This document shows positions 23,718 to 36,000 of a DNA stretch of 64,000 nucleotides, in pieces. Location of the stretch: positions 142,367 to 206,366 of the forward strand of contig NW_019775449.1 in NCBI RefSeq assembly GCF_001039355.2. The letters run 5' to 3'. The DNA comes from Lingula anatina (Eukaryota; Brachiopoda; Lingulata; Lingulida; Lingulidae). Under the pieces are notes generated by a model. That model had not been told where the DNA came from. It did not search any database and saw only the letters and a list, made by a program, of their open reading frames with translations. A program made the position numbers and the translations under genes. Each line of letters opens with the position of its first letter. Within the stretch, counting starts at the first letter, position 1.

Positions 23718-26700
23718 GTTGGAATAGTTCAATTAGTAGGTGTGTGGGTTTTCATACCTTCACTGCCCTTTCATCTTATCGAGATTATACAAAGTAGGCA
23801 GATATGTGTGAGTGAGCTCGAATAAGTTGTTTAAATAATTTTGAGTTTTTGAACCCTCAGAGGAGAGATATTAATACTGCTGATTTTGTGAAAATATGCA
23901 CGCCTCCCCCCTTTTCAAAAATATGTCAAGTAACCCAAAATAAATAGGTCAAGCGGTCGAGCATGCTGTAAGTGCACCAGGAAGGCGGAAGATTTGACTG
24001 ACAACAATTTGTCGCAGAGCAGCTACAAGTAAAGGGAAACTACAGGGTATAGAATTTTTTATTCCTTTCTATCACAAATCGTATTTTCCTTCAAGTGATC
24101 TGTACCTATAACCAGGCGATTTAGGTGAAACGAGCGGCGTTTTAAAAGTCGTCCACAATCACCCCGTGTTTCAGCGGTCACAGCTAGGTAACTTACCTTA
24201 CTAATACTTGTATACGGTACTGTTTCCAGTTATTGGCAGTGGCTTTGTGAGTTTTCCTGAAATTGGACTGTGTTTGAGCACGTGGAAAAGGGCGGCCGAA
24301 TTCTTTCAGGCGACTTGGGTATGTTTTAAAAACGTTATAATTAACCATGATAGTTCTTCCATGGTTGAACACTATTCTGCCAGCTAGGTTTCATGTTATT
24401 GCATTTACATTGTAGTTGAGAAGGTTGTAATTATATGAACCGCCAGAAATATATAAGTGAATCAAAGTTTAGGTTAAACAATGTTTAGCCAGGCCAAGCT
24501 TGCCTAGGTAAATGACAGATAATTAGGTAATATGACAAGTAATTATGTTATGCATAGATTATATTTAGAAATGATATGGTTTATATATATATTATGATAT
24601 GGTTTATATATTCAACACTGTTATTGTTAAATTATAAAACCATTCAATCATGCTATTCAAGTCATTATTTTCAGTTTCACCACGCTGACATAATGACTAA
24701 TGACGTGATTTCGAGACACATTTATGTGTGTTTCTTGCTTATTTTTAAAAAAATCATTTATTTTCAACAACATAAGAAAATACAAACTTTTCAAATTAAA
24801 TTCCCACATAATATTTTGGTATAGGCATCGGTCATAATCATTTTGACCATCGTGGCTTTTATTAATTGTGAATGTCAGTGAAACAATTGCAGGTGGTGTA
24901 TTATCTGGTACTCTATGCATATTTATAGATTAAATTGATGTCAGTGTCTGGTGTCCAAAAAAATCCATAGCAGTATCTTTAACATAATCTATGTATTGAC
25001 TTTGCTCCTAGCCCATTCTATGTAGGCAAACGAATCGATATATTTTCTGCTTGTGCAAGTACACCATAATACAGAGTGATATAGTCTGGATGGCATGCCT
25101 GTCAATGGGACAGGTTATTGCAAATAAACTGTAAGTATAGATACATGATATCAGTAAGGAGATATTATTGCCAGTTGTTAACAGAAATGATTAAGGAAAG
25201 AGCATGTTGAGGTGTTGTCAAATATTTTTCATGGTGTTGAGGTGCTTTTGTCGTTAGATACATGTTAGTCTGATGAAGCAGTGAGGCTGGAGATTTATGT
25301 TGAATATTTGATATGTGTTTTGATATTTTATCCCACAGATACATGGGAATATTAAATATTATGTGTTGAATGAAAATAAAATAGTTTAACAATTATAAAA
25401 TCTTTTTTTCTGTATTTTCTTCAGTAAACATGTTAACCAATACTTTCAATAAGCTTAGGAGATTTATTTGTTTTACTGCATTTTGGTTATGGTTTTAAAT
25501 TTATACTACCTTATATCAGGTTTTGAAAATGCTAACAGATATTAGGCAATAGCCCAATTGAATGGTGAAACTGAATAACTTTTGCATATTTTACAACAAA
25601 AGTGTTTTAAGATAGGCTATGTCTTGTTTAGTTATTTTAGATGTAAATTTTTAAATGCTGAAGGAAACCATTTAATTTCAAAGCAGGATTGCATGTCATT
25701 TGTAGTACATAGATGACAAATTATGTATCAGCTTTAAGACCATAAAGCCCTCTTCACAGAGGAGGAGTTGTCTTATTACATAAAGATAAAGACATATATT
25801 CCAAAGTTAATAACAGGCATTTTAGATAATTAACATTGGGCAGTAGACATTGATTGATATCTTGGCCACAGGGGCTTGTTCATTTCTTGATTTCACATGG
25901 CAAATGTCTATCAGTTTAAAATGCTGATATTCAAAATTAAGAATAGATAAATGAAGTCTACCTTTGACTGCAAGTATTGCTTATAGCATGCATATTTTTG
26001 TTGTTATATGGAAGCTGGTACAGGTATATTCTTCACTGCTTTTTAAAATGTTGCTACCTTAAATTAATGGCTGAGTGCTAAATTTTTGGAATTTACCTTT
26101 GAGATTAATGGCACCAATCCATTGAGCAATCTTTCATTGGTACAAGGTGAGTCACAAATACATAGATAACCTTTTTAGGCTAGTTTAGGGTGGGATGCTG
26201 TGTTTGAGAGGTCAAAGAAAAAAGAGATCATTTTGAATAGATCAACATGGCGGGGCTGCAAGGGACGCAGGTAAGGAAGGGATTCATAAGTCTTAGTCTT
26301 AGTCTTTTAGAGGCCATTCCAGAGTATGTGGGATAAGAAAAATGAGTTGAATTGGGTTTCAAGGATTTACTAGTAATTTTTTTCTGTTGGGTTTGCAGTT
26401 ATGGTACTGGATTTCCATTCTCATTTAAGCACCATTTAATCTGTTACGTAATGTAGTGTAATGCTTGTGCTTTTAAATAACAAACTTTCACATTTTAATG
26501 TTTCATCATCTCTGTGGCCAATTTATAGAAGAAACATCAAGGAAGTTCTTCCTCCTTAACTAAAAGCACAATAGTCTTTAACCCTGTGTTTGAGAAAAAT
26601 ATTTTCAACGGATTTGGTAAGTTTGTATTTTATGTCATGGATGCAATTCCCCTTGTACTTTGTGTTGAGAGATTTATCTCATTCAGTGACGGGGAGAAAC

Positions 26701-26879
26701 AAATCCATGTCTTTAATGAAATTAAGAAGGCAAAAGTCTGGATTGAGGTAGAGCATGCAATCCATGAAACTTTTTTCATTAAAAGAATTTTTCAAATTAA
26801 ACATGGTGAATACAAACAATTTTTTCATTCATTTGTTGTTCTCCTCATTATTTTGAACAACTCATTTCAACTAGCAGAT
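23718..26879. other. Upstream region of the C19orf53 homologue and SARM1 5' region
   Basis: No coding gene was supported. The part directly upstream of the C19orf53 start (23718-24320) is less AT-rich than its surroundings and has a GTATGT donor-like site near 24319. It may hold a shared or divergent promoter and untranslated first exons of SARM1. A short ATG-containing piece, 26247-26270, ends at a GTAAGG donor. Confidence 0.35.
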
Positions 26880-27203
26880 GCAGGCCTACCCAACTACCAG
26901 ACTCACCAAATGATCCCGAATTCACTGGCAGATCGGACCACACTACTAGTACCCGTTTTCAAGGTGTGCATCAGTAAGCTTTTCACAGTATCATTACCCG
27001 GGACAAATTTTGAGATGAGATGCACTACTTTACAACCCCTCTCAGAATCATCGCTATCACATGGCATACTAGGCAAGAGCGGTGTCACGTCTGATACTTC
27101 GAAGCGCGTACTGATACACACCTTGAAAACGGGTAGTGTGGTTTGATCTACCGGTGAATTCAGGATCATTCAGTGCCGAGTCTGGTAGTGAGATAGGCCT
27201 GAG
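26880..27203. mobile_element. Long-TIR MITE, copy 2 (inverted centre relative to copy 1)
   Basis: The termini match copy 1 (CCTACCCAACTACCAGACTC at the left, CTACCGGTGAATTCAGGATC near the right). The centre, which includes ACAAATTTTGAG and GAATCATCGCTATCACATGG, matches the reverse complement of the centre of copy 1. The copies are therefore in opposite orientation about 4 kb apart. A long open frame crossing this element is accidental. Confidence 0.8.
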
Positions 27204-30018
27204 ATGTATGCTTTAATTTTAAATTCTTTATATGCATTAAAGTTTAGGCCATCAGCAATTTAAGTTAATAATTAAGAAAATTTTGAATGGATAAAAGAAG
27301 TGAAACTATGTATTGTCTTCATCTCATTAACATTTCTTTATTAATGTAGAATGTCACAAAGACTCAGTTCATTTTTCTCCTGCCATTAAACCCTTAGGAA
27401 AAGAAAATGAATTATGTACACGGTTTGTAACAGGTACAAGTCAATTAGTGACCTAATTAATACTTGGCCCACCATTGTGTCAATAGTGCATTTAAACCAG
27501 TGGAGCAAAATACAGACATGGCTGTGATAAACTCTCCACAGTATTGATTGTCATCTGGCTTCAGGTTGCTAAGAAGAGGAAATTGACCTTTAGCATTATA
27601 ATGTTAGGATTTCATTTGCCATATTCTGAAGCATAGGTTTCATTATAATCAGCAGAGTTCCAGGTAAATCATGAGTATAAGCTGTTCTTCAGTGTTCTAG
27701 AGGGAGCTACACTACACCTGAGCCCTTCCCCTGCTGAAGGGCAAATTATCTATTTGGAGTGTTACCAAAAATAATCTCTTAATTTTCTGCATACCATGCA
27801 AAGAGCAGACTGACGATAAGAGTCCGCTGGATCACTGCAACAAGGATTCATTAGAAAACAGTAAGCAGGTAGGGGAGAAAAAACATGGATTACTTGTATG
27901 CTGAAGGTTTTAAGTTTCATAAACATACTGTCAGAGAGAAATCCATACATGTATTTTGTGTTTTGATAACTGTCCTGTAGATATCTGTTACCTGTCTTCT
28001 GGATTGATGTGAGGTTTTCTCTGGTTTCATGGAAGTTATGAATCAAAATCACAGACCTATCCCTTCTTTCTGAAAACTAACATGGAAAGCCTTTAGTCAA
28101 TGCTAAATAGAAATAGTAAGATGTCAGTGTAGATAAGTTTGTATATGCTATTCATACATCATATGAAATGCTTTCACATCCAATATATTATGTTGTGGAG
28201 AGGATGCTTAATGAATATTATCAATTGAAATATAGCATGGTGCTATCAAAATTGTTGCATAAGTTGCACTTCTGCTTCTCCCAGAGGATCAATCATCATA
28301 AGTGTGTGGCTGGGAGTAGGATATGAACCAGGAAATGTTGTTACATGAATATTAAAGACACATGAATTTATCATCTACTTTGAACAGATCTGTGAATGAT
28401 TTTCACAGACTTCACAATAATTTCAGTTACTGCCGGATGCTTTGTTGGTGATTGTTAGATTATGATTCAGTATGCATGCTTTTTCCTTGACCTAATGTAG
28501 TGAGTAGATTGAAGGGACCTTTAGTTTGGCAGGCATGTGCACTATTCTTGTATGGGTTCATCTTTGAAGTTTGCCCTTTAATATGTTTGGTTGTCACCTT
28601 GTATTTAGGTATTATTTGTCAAGGAATGGCAGACTGCAGTTAGGGCTTATTAAGGTGTTCTTTAAAATAAATCATAGGGTAAACACTATTTAATTAATCT
28701 GCTTAACATTCCAGGTATTTGTACCTATTGATTTATTTAATTTTGCTGAGATTTCTTACTAACAAGATGAAAACAACATGATTTGTTAAGCAAGTTAAAG
28801 TCCAGATGATGATGAGAAAATTATTTTCAGGGTAAACAGATGTAAAGAAGATTTAGATCTATTTTTTCCATTGCTTCAAGCTGATGAGCTCAGTACTGCG
28901 GCCAATTTTCAGCACTTCACAAGACTTTCTTTAATGGTCAGGACTTGCTAAAAATGAACATTGTGGTTTCATTTGTTAACATAACATAAACATGCTGCAC
29001 TGACCTAAACTGAACCTGTCTGATGCTGGTATAAGTACTAGGTTAGAGATTTGTACATGCCACAGAGTAACACTGGCAGTTTGGTCTTGCATTTTGTTTA
29101 GTTTAACAGTTCTCTTTTCATTGTTGTGTTTACACTTAAATGGCAATGATTTCCTGCCTTTGTAAACTGTGTATTGTGTGAAAATGTGTTGGAATTTCTT
29201 TTATTTATTTTTTTCCTACAAAATTTCTGTATTTAAAAGTTAGGAAATACCACGTGCAATCACGCGTACTTTTTTTTATTTACCTTGTGTGGGTTTAACA
29301 TTTAAGGGTAGTATAGTATTTGTATATTTTATAGTTGTTGTCAGTATATTTTATCTGTGATACGTGCAAAATGATATCATAACCTTTTGGTTTAAAAACA
29401 ATTGTTAAGATTAGAAGATTTTGTTTATTTTCTAATATTTTAAGGTAATCAATTTGCATACAAACATGCATGGATAGTTGACTTTAGACAGCAAAGAAAA
29501 TGCATTATGATAGTTTTCTGTGTTTTTCATTCCAATCTCACTCAGAAAAAAAAAATACTTGCACATGCTGTAAAACGTATTGATTGTTGAGAAGAGAAGC
29601 AAAGCATATTTTATTCACATAATCTTGAGAGTGACTTAACTACTATTGAGTTGAAAGTCACATGAGACATGCATGCTTGAAAATCCTGCAGTTTCCATTA
29701 GATTTCAGCAGTACATAGTCCCAGGACACAGCACATACCAAATGGTGGTGAAGTTCAGCAGCATAAAGTTACAAATATTTTTTTGTCTCCAGAGCTTTAT
29801 GCCAACGTGAGAACCTGTTGAAGAAGATCATGTTTGTAAGCAAGTGAGAGAACTGTTTTTTTATGATACTGTTGGAAAAATTTTGAATTGCATGAAGAGG
29901 GGCTTTGTTATGGATGGCCTCTCATTTTATACAATGTAACGATATGTATAACCTAAAAGCTGCCAGTTAAACATAGTATAATATCTTTCCTTTCAGGTTT
30001 CACGTTGGCTATTGCAAC
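27204..30018. other. SARM1 upstream intron and 5' untranslated sequence
   Basis: No coding exon was seen. A clear acceptor (CTTTCAG/G at 29996/29997) precedes the SARM1 start at 30019. The exon carrying that start therefore begins at 29997, and the gene has at least one exon further upstream. Confidence 0.55.
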
Positions 30019-33000
30019 ATGGCTCAAAACAAGGGCAATAAGACGGCTGAGCAGAACTCCTTTCCACGCATTGCATCAGAGACTAAACTCACAGAGAAAG
30101 ACAGTGGTTTAAGCACCAGGCAGGCCAAAAAGAACTTTGAGCGAACTCAGTCAACATCAGAATTGGCTAAAGAGAGCAAAGGAAAAGAGCGCATTGTGAA
30201 GTCTTCATCATTTGAGAAAGAAGGAAGTGTGTCAGAGCATTCACAAGTATACTGGGATCTGTCTAAAGCTGTAGAGATGGAAGATTCAAAGCCAGGTCGG
30301 TTGAAAATTTCTCTGCAGACAATTCATCAAAAGGAGGAATTGTCAAATGACAAAGCACAAGCCCAACCACAGCAACGAAGATATTCAGTAGAATATAAAA
30401 GAACAGCGACGGGATCTTCAACCATATCGACATCTTCGTCATCTTCATCAAGTACTCAGCGCCAGGTTATGTCTCCACCAGTGTATACAATTGAAACGAT
30501 AAGTTCTGGGCCAGCCCTACCCAAGACACCACCACAACCGCTGCCCCCACAACCTATTTCTGCCATTCAAGAATTTTTACCCAAAACTAAGAGAACTCTA
30601 CAGACAGACTTGGCGGCTTGTAAGACTATTATGAAACAAGATATAAAAAAGCTTCAGGATGAAAACCCTGCAGTGCAGTGCGGGGCTCTGCGAGAAATCT
30701 TGGGAATCATTGTTGAAGCATGGGGCACTGCCCATTATGGCCGTGACTTGGCGTATGGACTTTGTGATTTCCTGCGAGTAGAAGGAGGCCTCGATATCAT
30801 AATAAAGAACTGCAGTTCGGCAAATTATGAAGTACAGTTGGAGTCCGCCAAAGTTCTTGAACAAACCTTGACAACTACCAATCGCGACTATCTTGTCAAT
30901 CATGGGTTGGAGGTGGTGCTTACCATGTCCAGGAAAAATAAGGATGATGCAAACTTGTCTCGTGCAAGTACAGGGATTATCGAGAACTTATTCAAGCATT
31001 CAGAAGGAACATGTGGGAAGGTGATCCATCTGGGTGGGTTGAATGTGATTCTGTATTCTTGCCGAGCTGCAGATCAGGTCACGCTGAGACACTGTGCAGT
31101 AGCGCTGGCAAATTTAGCCATTTATGGAGGAGCTGAAAATCAAGAAGAAATGATAAAGAACAATGCCCCTGAATGGCTATTCCCCTTAGCATTCAATGAA
31201 GATGACAGTATTCGCTATTATGCTTGCTTAGCAATAGGTGTGTTAAGCGCTAATAAAGAAATTGAAGCTGATGTACTGAATTCAGGAACATTAGAACTAG
31301 TGAGTCCTTTCCTTACCACACACAGCCCTGCAGAATTTGCATATAGTGACAGGTCACATATACAAGGCCGAGACAAAGAATGGCTGAAGCGCCTCATTCC
31401 TGTTTTAAACAGCAAGCGCAAAGAGGCGCAGGCCCTAGCTGCATTCCATTTTGCAATGGAAGCGAACATAAAATCAGAGCAAAATAAAAAAGGGGTAAGT
31501 AGTATGGTTTCCTCCCTCTCAAAAAAAAAATAAAATAAATAAATAAAAAATAAATAAATAAATAAATAAATAATAAATAAATAAATAAATAAACAATTTA
31601 AAAAAAGTATAAGAAAAAAATGGTACTGAACCGGCCAGGACAAGTCACCTACTCGGCACACTGAAGTATTAATTTTTAAGTGTTTTCCAAAGTGGTGAGT
31701 AATAATCATGCCCCCTTCCCCAAAGACCTGGTAATTAACAAAGGTCAAATCTCCTACTTGCACACTGTAAACATGATTTCTAAATAATTTCTACTCCCTC
31801 CCGAAATAACGTATGATGTTTTTTTGGATTCAAAGGGTGCTTTCCCAGAGATTTAGATCAGTCTAAAGATTAAGTTTTAGATCGACCTAACTCCCTGGGG
31901 GTTCACGCTAAATTGCAGTCAGCCGAGCAGGCACCATAGTTAATTACCCCCTTACAGCTTTTAGTAGGCGGGACAGAGCTTAAGCCGGCCAAGCTGACAG
32001 TAATCTAGTGAGACTCCCCACAGGGATAGATCGATCTTAAAATCTATGGAAATGGGGTGAAAGAGTTTTTTCTTTTATGTATTATTCCGTAAATATTCTT
32101 TTTTATATGACTTATGTAAAATTTTTAATGTTGGCAACTATTATTATGACTACACTCAATCCATTTGGAATGGTTAACTCTTGTATCAAATGCTCGAACA
32201 AGTGACTCATTGTCATTTAGACATGTGTTCATCACAATTCAAGAATCCCACCAATTTTTGGAATTTCTCCTAATATACAGGATAAAGTGAATTTCTTTTC
32301 AGTATTGACTTGCCATGGCATTGTCGGGGGCATTTTTTTCTTGTTTTTGAAGAATTTGTATGGTTACATTTGATTCAGTTATTACTGATCTACAAAACAT
32401 TGATAATATTCCAGTCAGATGAATAGAAATCAGGATGTTGAAGTACTTTTGCAGACTGCACGCCCACACTAACTCACCCAGTTTATAGGAAAAAATCTGA
32501 GATATTTAATAAAGGAGAATAGCTTTTTGGTTGATGTACCTACCATAACAGCAGCTGGTCATTTACCTATAATACTTGCACTTTATGAACAGTTTTCAGG
32601 TTCTTACTTTGGGTCATTTCATCGCAAAATGTGTCCTCATATTGAGTTGATCGATTAATCACCATAAACATTGACCTTTCTGTCTACAAAGCAAAGAAAT
32701 GTGATAGAGCAAATTCACTGAGTTGGTGCTCTATTGTGGCACAGGAATGAAGGTCAGCTTTTCATAGTTCGTGTTCTTAGAGGAGCACAGATGAAAAAAC
32801 TGTTCCTCTTTTTCTGTTGATCATATTTTTATTCAGCAGTACAGGTCATAATTCTTAAAAGATAACATCTTGTTGACATGTCATTGATATTTCTTCTGCC
32901 TCAGAAGCTCCTTAAAGACTTAATTTTGCTCTCATTTTAACTTTCATTTGTTTCCAAAATTATTTTTACATATGCTTTGTTTGAAAAATTTTATGATAAG

Positions 33001-36000
33001 GTGATAGCATTATTTTTCCTTGCACAAATAATCAAATATTCAAACATTGAATGTTTTTCTTTGTCCACAAACTGAGAAAAAAAAAAAATATATATATATA
33101 GTCAGTTATTATATATATAAAATATTCTTAGTGAAATGATCAATCAGTCTTTTTCAAATATCTGATTTGTGTGAAATTGTGAAGTCCAAGATAAGCTAAA
33201 AAAAAAAAAAAAAGAAAAAAAAACTACAAATGACCCTTGTGTCACATCAGTGAGTTACAAAAAATTCTTTGGCCTGCATTCACAATATGTTTCATTCAAC
33301 AAAAATGGAAATGTAGACTAATAATCCCAGTAAGCCCTAAAGAATGTTAAAGGTGAAGTTGATAGACAACACCAAGCCACTGACACAAGGAAGTAAACCT
33401 TCATCTTCATTGATTTCTGTCAGCATTTGATGGAGGGATGATCCTAATGGAAGATCTTGTGGTATTGCAGTGTGATGCGTAGGTGTAATTTTGTGCCTGG
33501 CCATCAGTTACGGTACTTCATTCTTGTCTTAAGAACATCCATTTTGTTTATTTATATATGTAAATATTGAATTAAATACTAAATTAAGATTCTGTTTAAT
33601 TTTTTATACTTCTGTTAGCTTCTAAATATTGTTTGATAATTCAACAAATTTACCATGTACATGGTAGTTGATATCCATAATAATAATAATATCAGTTATA
33701 TAGCTTGAGCTTGTTATGAGAAATTGTTTTTTTTTTTTTTTTCAAAAAAGATTTTTAAAGAAATAGCCGCTATAGAACCACTGAAAAAAGTTGCTGGTAG
33801 CCCCAACAAACTTGCGTCCAAACTTGCAGCTGAGGCTTTGCGTATAGTAGGAGAGGAGGTCCCACACAGCTTGACACAGCAGGTGCCCCTGTGGAGTGTG
33901 GAGGACGTCAGGCACTGGGTGACAGAGGTACAGGACTGGAGCAAAATTTAGAAAAAAACTCATTCACAATTTCAGTATTTTCATCTTTGATGATATGGCA
34001 TATTTGATATTTGATTAACATAGTGATTTCCCCCCTTATATAGTAATGAGATTTTTCTGACTATGGTGATCTGCAGATTCCTGACTTCTGGGAGACAAAA
34101 AAAAAAAAAAGAACATTTTTGAGAATGATACAGAGGGGCCCCTAGACCTCATGCTGTATTTTCAGATATTTTCAGTGAGTGGCAGTCTCATCCCTGCAAA
34201 CAAACACAAAACTACTTATTTAGGGTTGCTGATTTTTCTTGATTAAATTTACTATTTGCATAAATTGTTTTTAATTATCATTATCAATGCTCCTGGTGAT
34301 AACAGTGATAAATAAAAGTCATTCAGTGGTGGCAACATGATAGAATTTTACATTTGCATGTGTGATTTGTTGAATTTCAGATTGGATTTGGGGAATATGC
34401 AAAAACATTTGTGCAGTTCCATGTTGATGGTGATCTTCTGCTGTTGCTCTCTGAGCAAAACCTACGAGATGACCTGGGGATGCAGAATGGGATCACAAGG
34501 AAAAGGTGCAGTACTGAGTGGTTATCTTTTATAACCGATCACTTTCTGTAAGTGTCTTAGGGAAATAGCTTTGTAACAGGTGAAGCTGATTGATGGAATA
34601 TGATGGCCCAAGGTAAGATATGTTCCCACATAACCTGCAATTGGTATACAATGTGCCATTGTGTGTGCAGGTATCAAGTAAACTGTTGATTTTGATGAGC
34701 TTGATTTAGCATAAAGAAATTTGAAAGAAACGGGGAAAAATAGAACAATGGTTGTGTAGGCACAGATTTGGTCCACAGACAGACATGTCCTTGGTTAATA
34801 CACTTTGGTTGTTACGCAAGAACACATAGGTAAACAAATACATTTCATAGTGATGATGCATCACTAAACAGACACATGATTATGTTGTTTTTTTTTTCTA
34901 CCAAACCAACATGGCAGTTTGAATCATCACCCAGGTGAGCAGTAGTGAAATGGGAAACACATGCAGCATGTTGAGTTCATTAATTCAAGGATGCCAAGAA
35001 ATTTTCATTTACTTGGAAAATGCTCTATCCGTACTACAAGCATTTATTTTTCCACTATCCGAAGTATCTGCTGCTATTCATAGATAAGTTTGCTCTCACT
35101 GGCCAGATGATTTTTTATCCATTTGTAAAGTGACAAAAGAAGGTTATTCATGAAAATTTAAAGTTTGTCTTTTTACATAGAAATAATAGGAAATATCCTG
35201 TGTCAGAAATAATTTAATAAGTGAGACTTATAATTATTACATAAATTTTTTACAAGTGTAGGTAAGATGAGTAAAAAAGGGTGACTCAGTGTACAAGATT
35301 TTAGACATATCATTTATTCTAGAAAGTCCTTATGGTCCAAGGGTAAAGATAAGCAGCCATCTTGGGTTAGTTCCTTACAGTTAGGTTGTTCTGTCCTCAT
35401 AAATCATCAGTTAGTGCTGCAACACTCAACACATTGGAGTTAAAATAAATTAGCACTATTGACGTTGCTCTGTGGGGATTTATTGTGCTGCTATGCTTTT
35501 TTTTTACAAAAAGTGAGTGTGTGGTTTTTATTCAGATAATTTGGGGAGGAATGGTTTTGTGTATTTGCAAAACGTTATTGTAAGTTTATTATATAATGGA
35601 GCCACAAATTATTTAAAAATCAGGTATGTTGAAATATATTTAAACAGATTATAACAGAAGAGAAGGGGGTGAGATAAGATACTCTCCCATTTTATGGGTT
35701 CTGTCTATGTGCATTACCAGTGAAAAACTATTTATTTACATATAACTCTACTCACATACTGATCAGTGTGTACAGGTAAGTTTGCTGGAGAAAATAGGCA
35801 GCATCTGTTTCCCATTTCCCTGTCTGTAAGATCCTACCTACAGCTGTTCTCTGAGTTATACAGGTGAATAGGTTTGTTACTTGGAAAGTATGTAGAGGCA
35901 ACAAGTTGTCTTTTCTATATGCCATCTGCATGTCTGGAGGATATATTTATTTTCCCATGAGTTACACAAATATGAGAAAGGGTAGCTAGCACTAACAGTT

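Noticed and set aside
23535-23825. Plus-strand open frames over 23535-23825
   Set aside because: They are the opposite strand of exon 1 of the C19orf53 homologue (23621-23717), whose lysine-rich minus-strand reading matches a known family.
26586-27146. A 186-codon plus-strand open frame
   Set aside because: Its right half runs through the long-TIR MITE. It shows no family resemblance and no supporting splice context.
31218-31763. A 181-codon minus-strand open frame
   Set aside because: It is antisense to the SARM1 ARM exon and continues through a TAAA simple repeat, which gives a low-complexity Tyr/Phe/Leu run.
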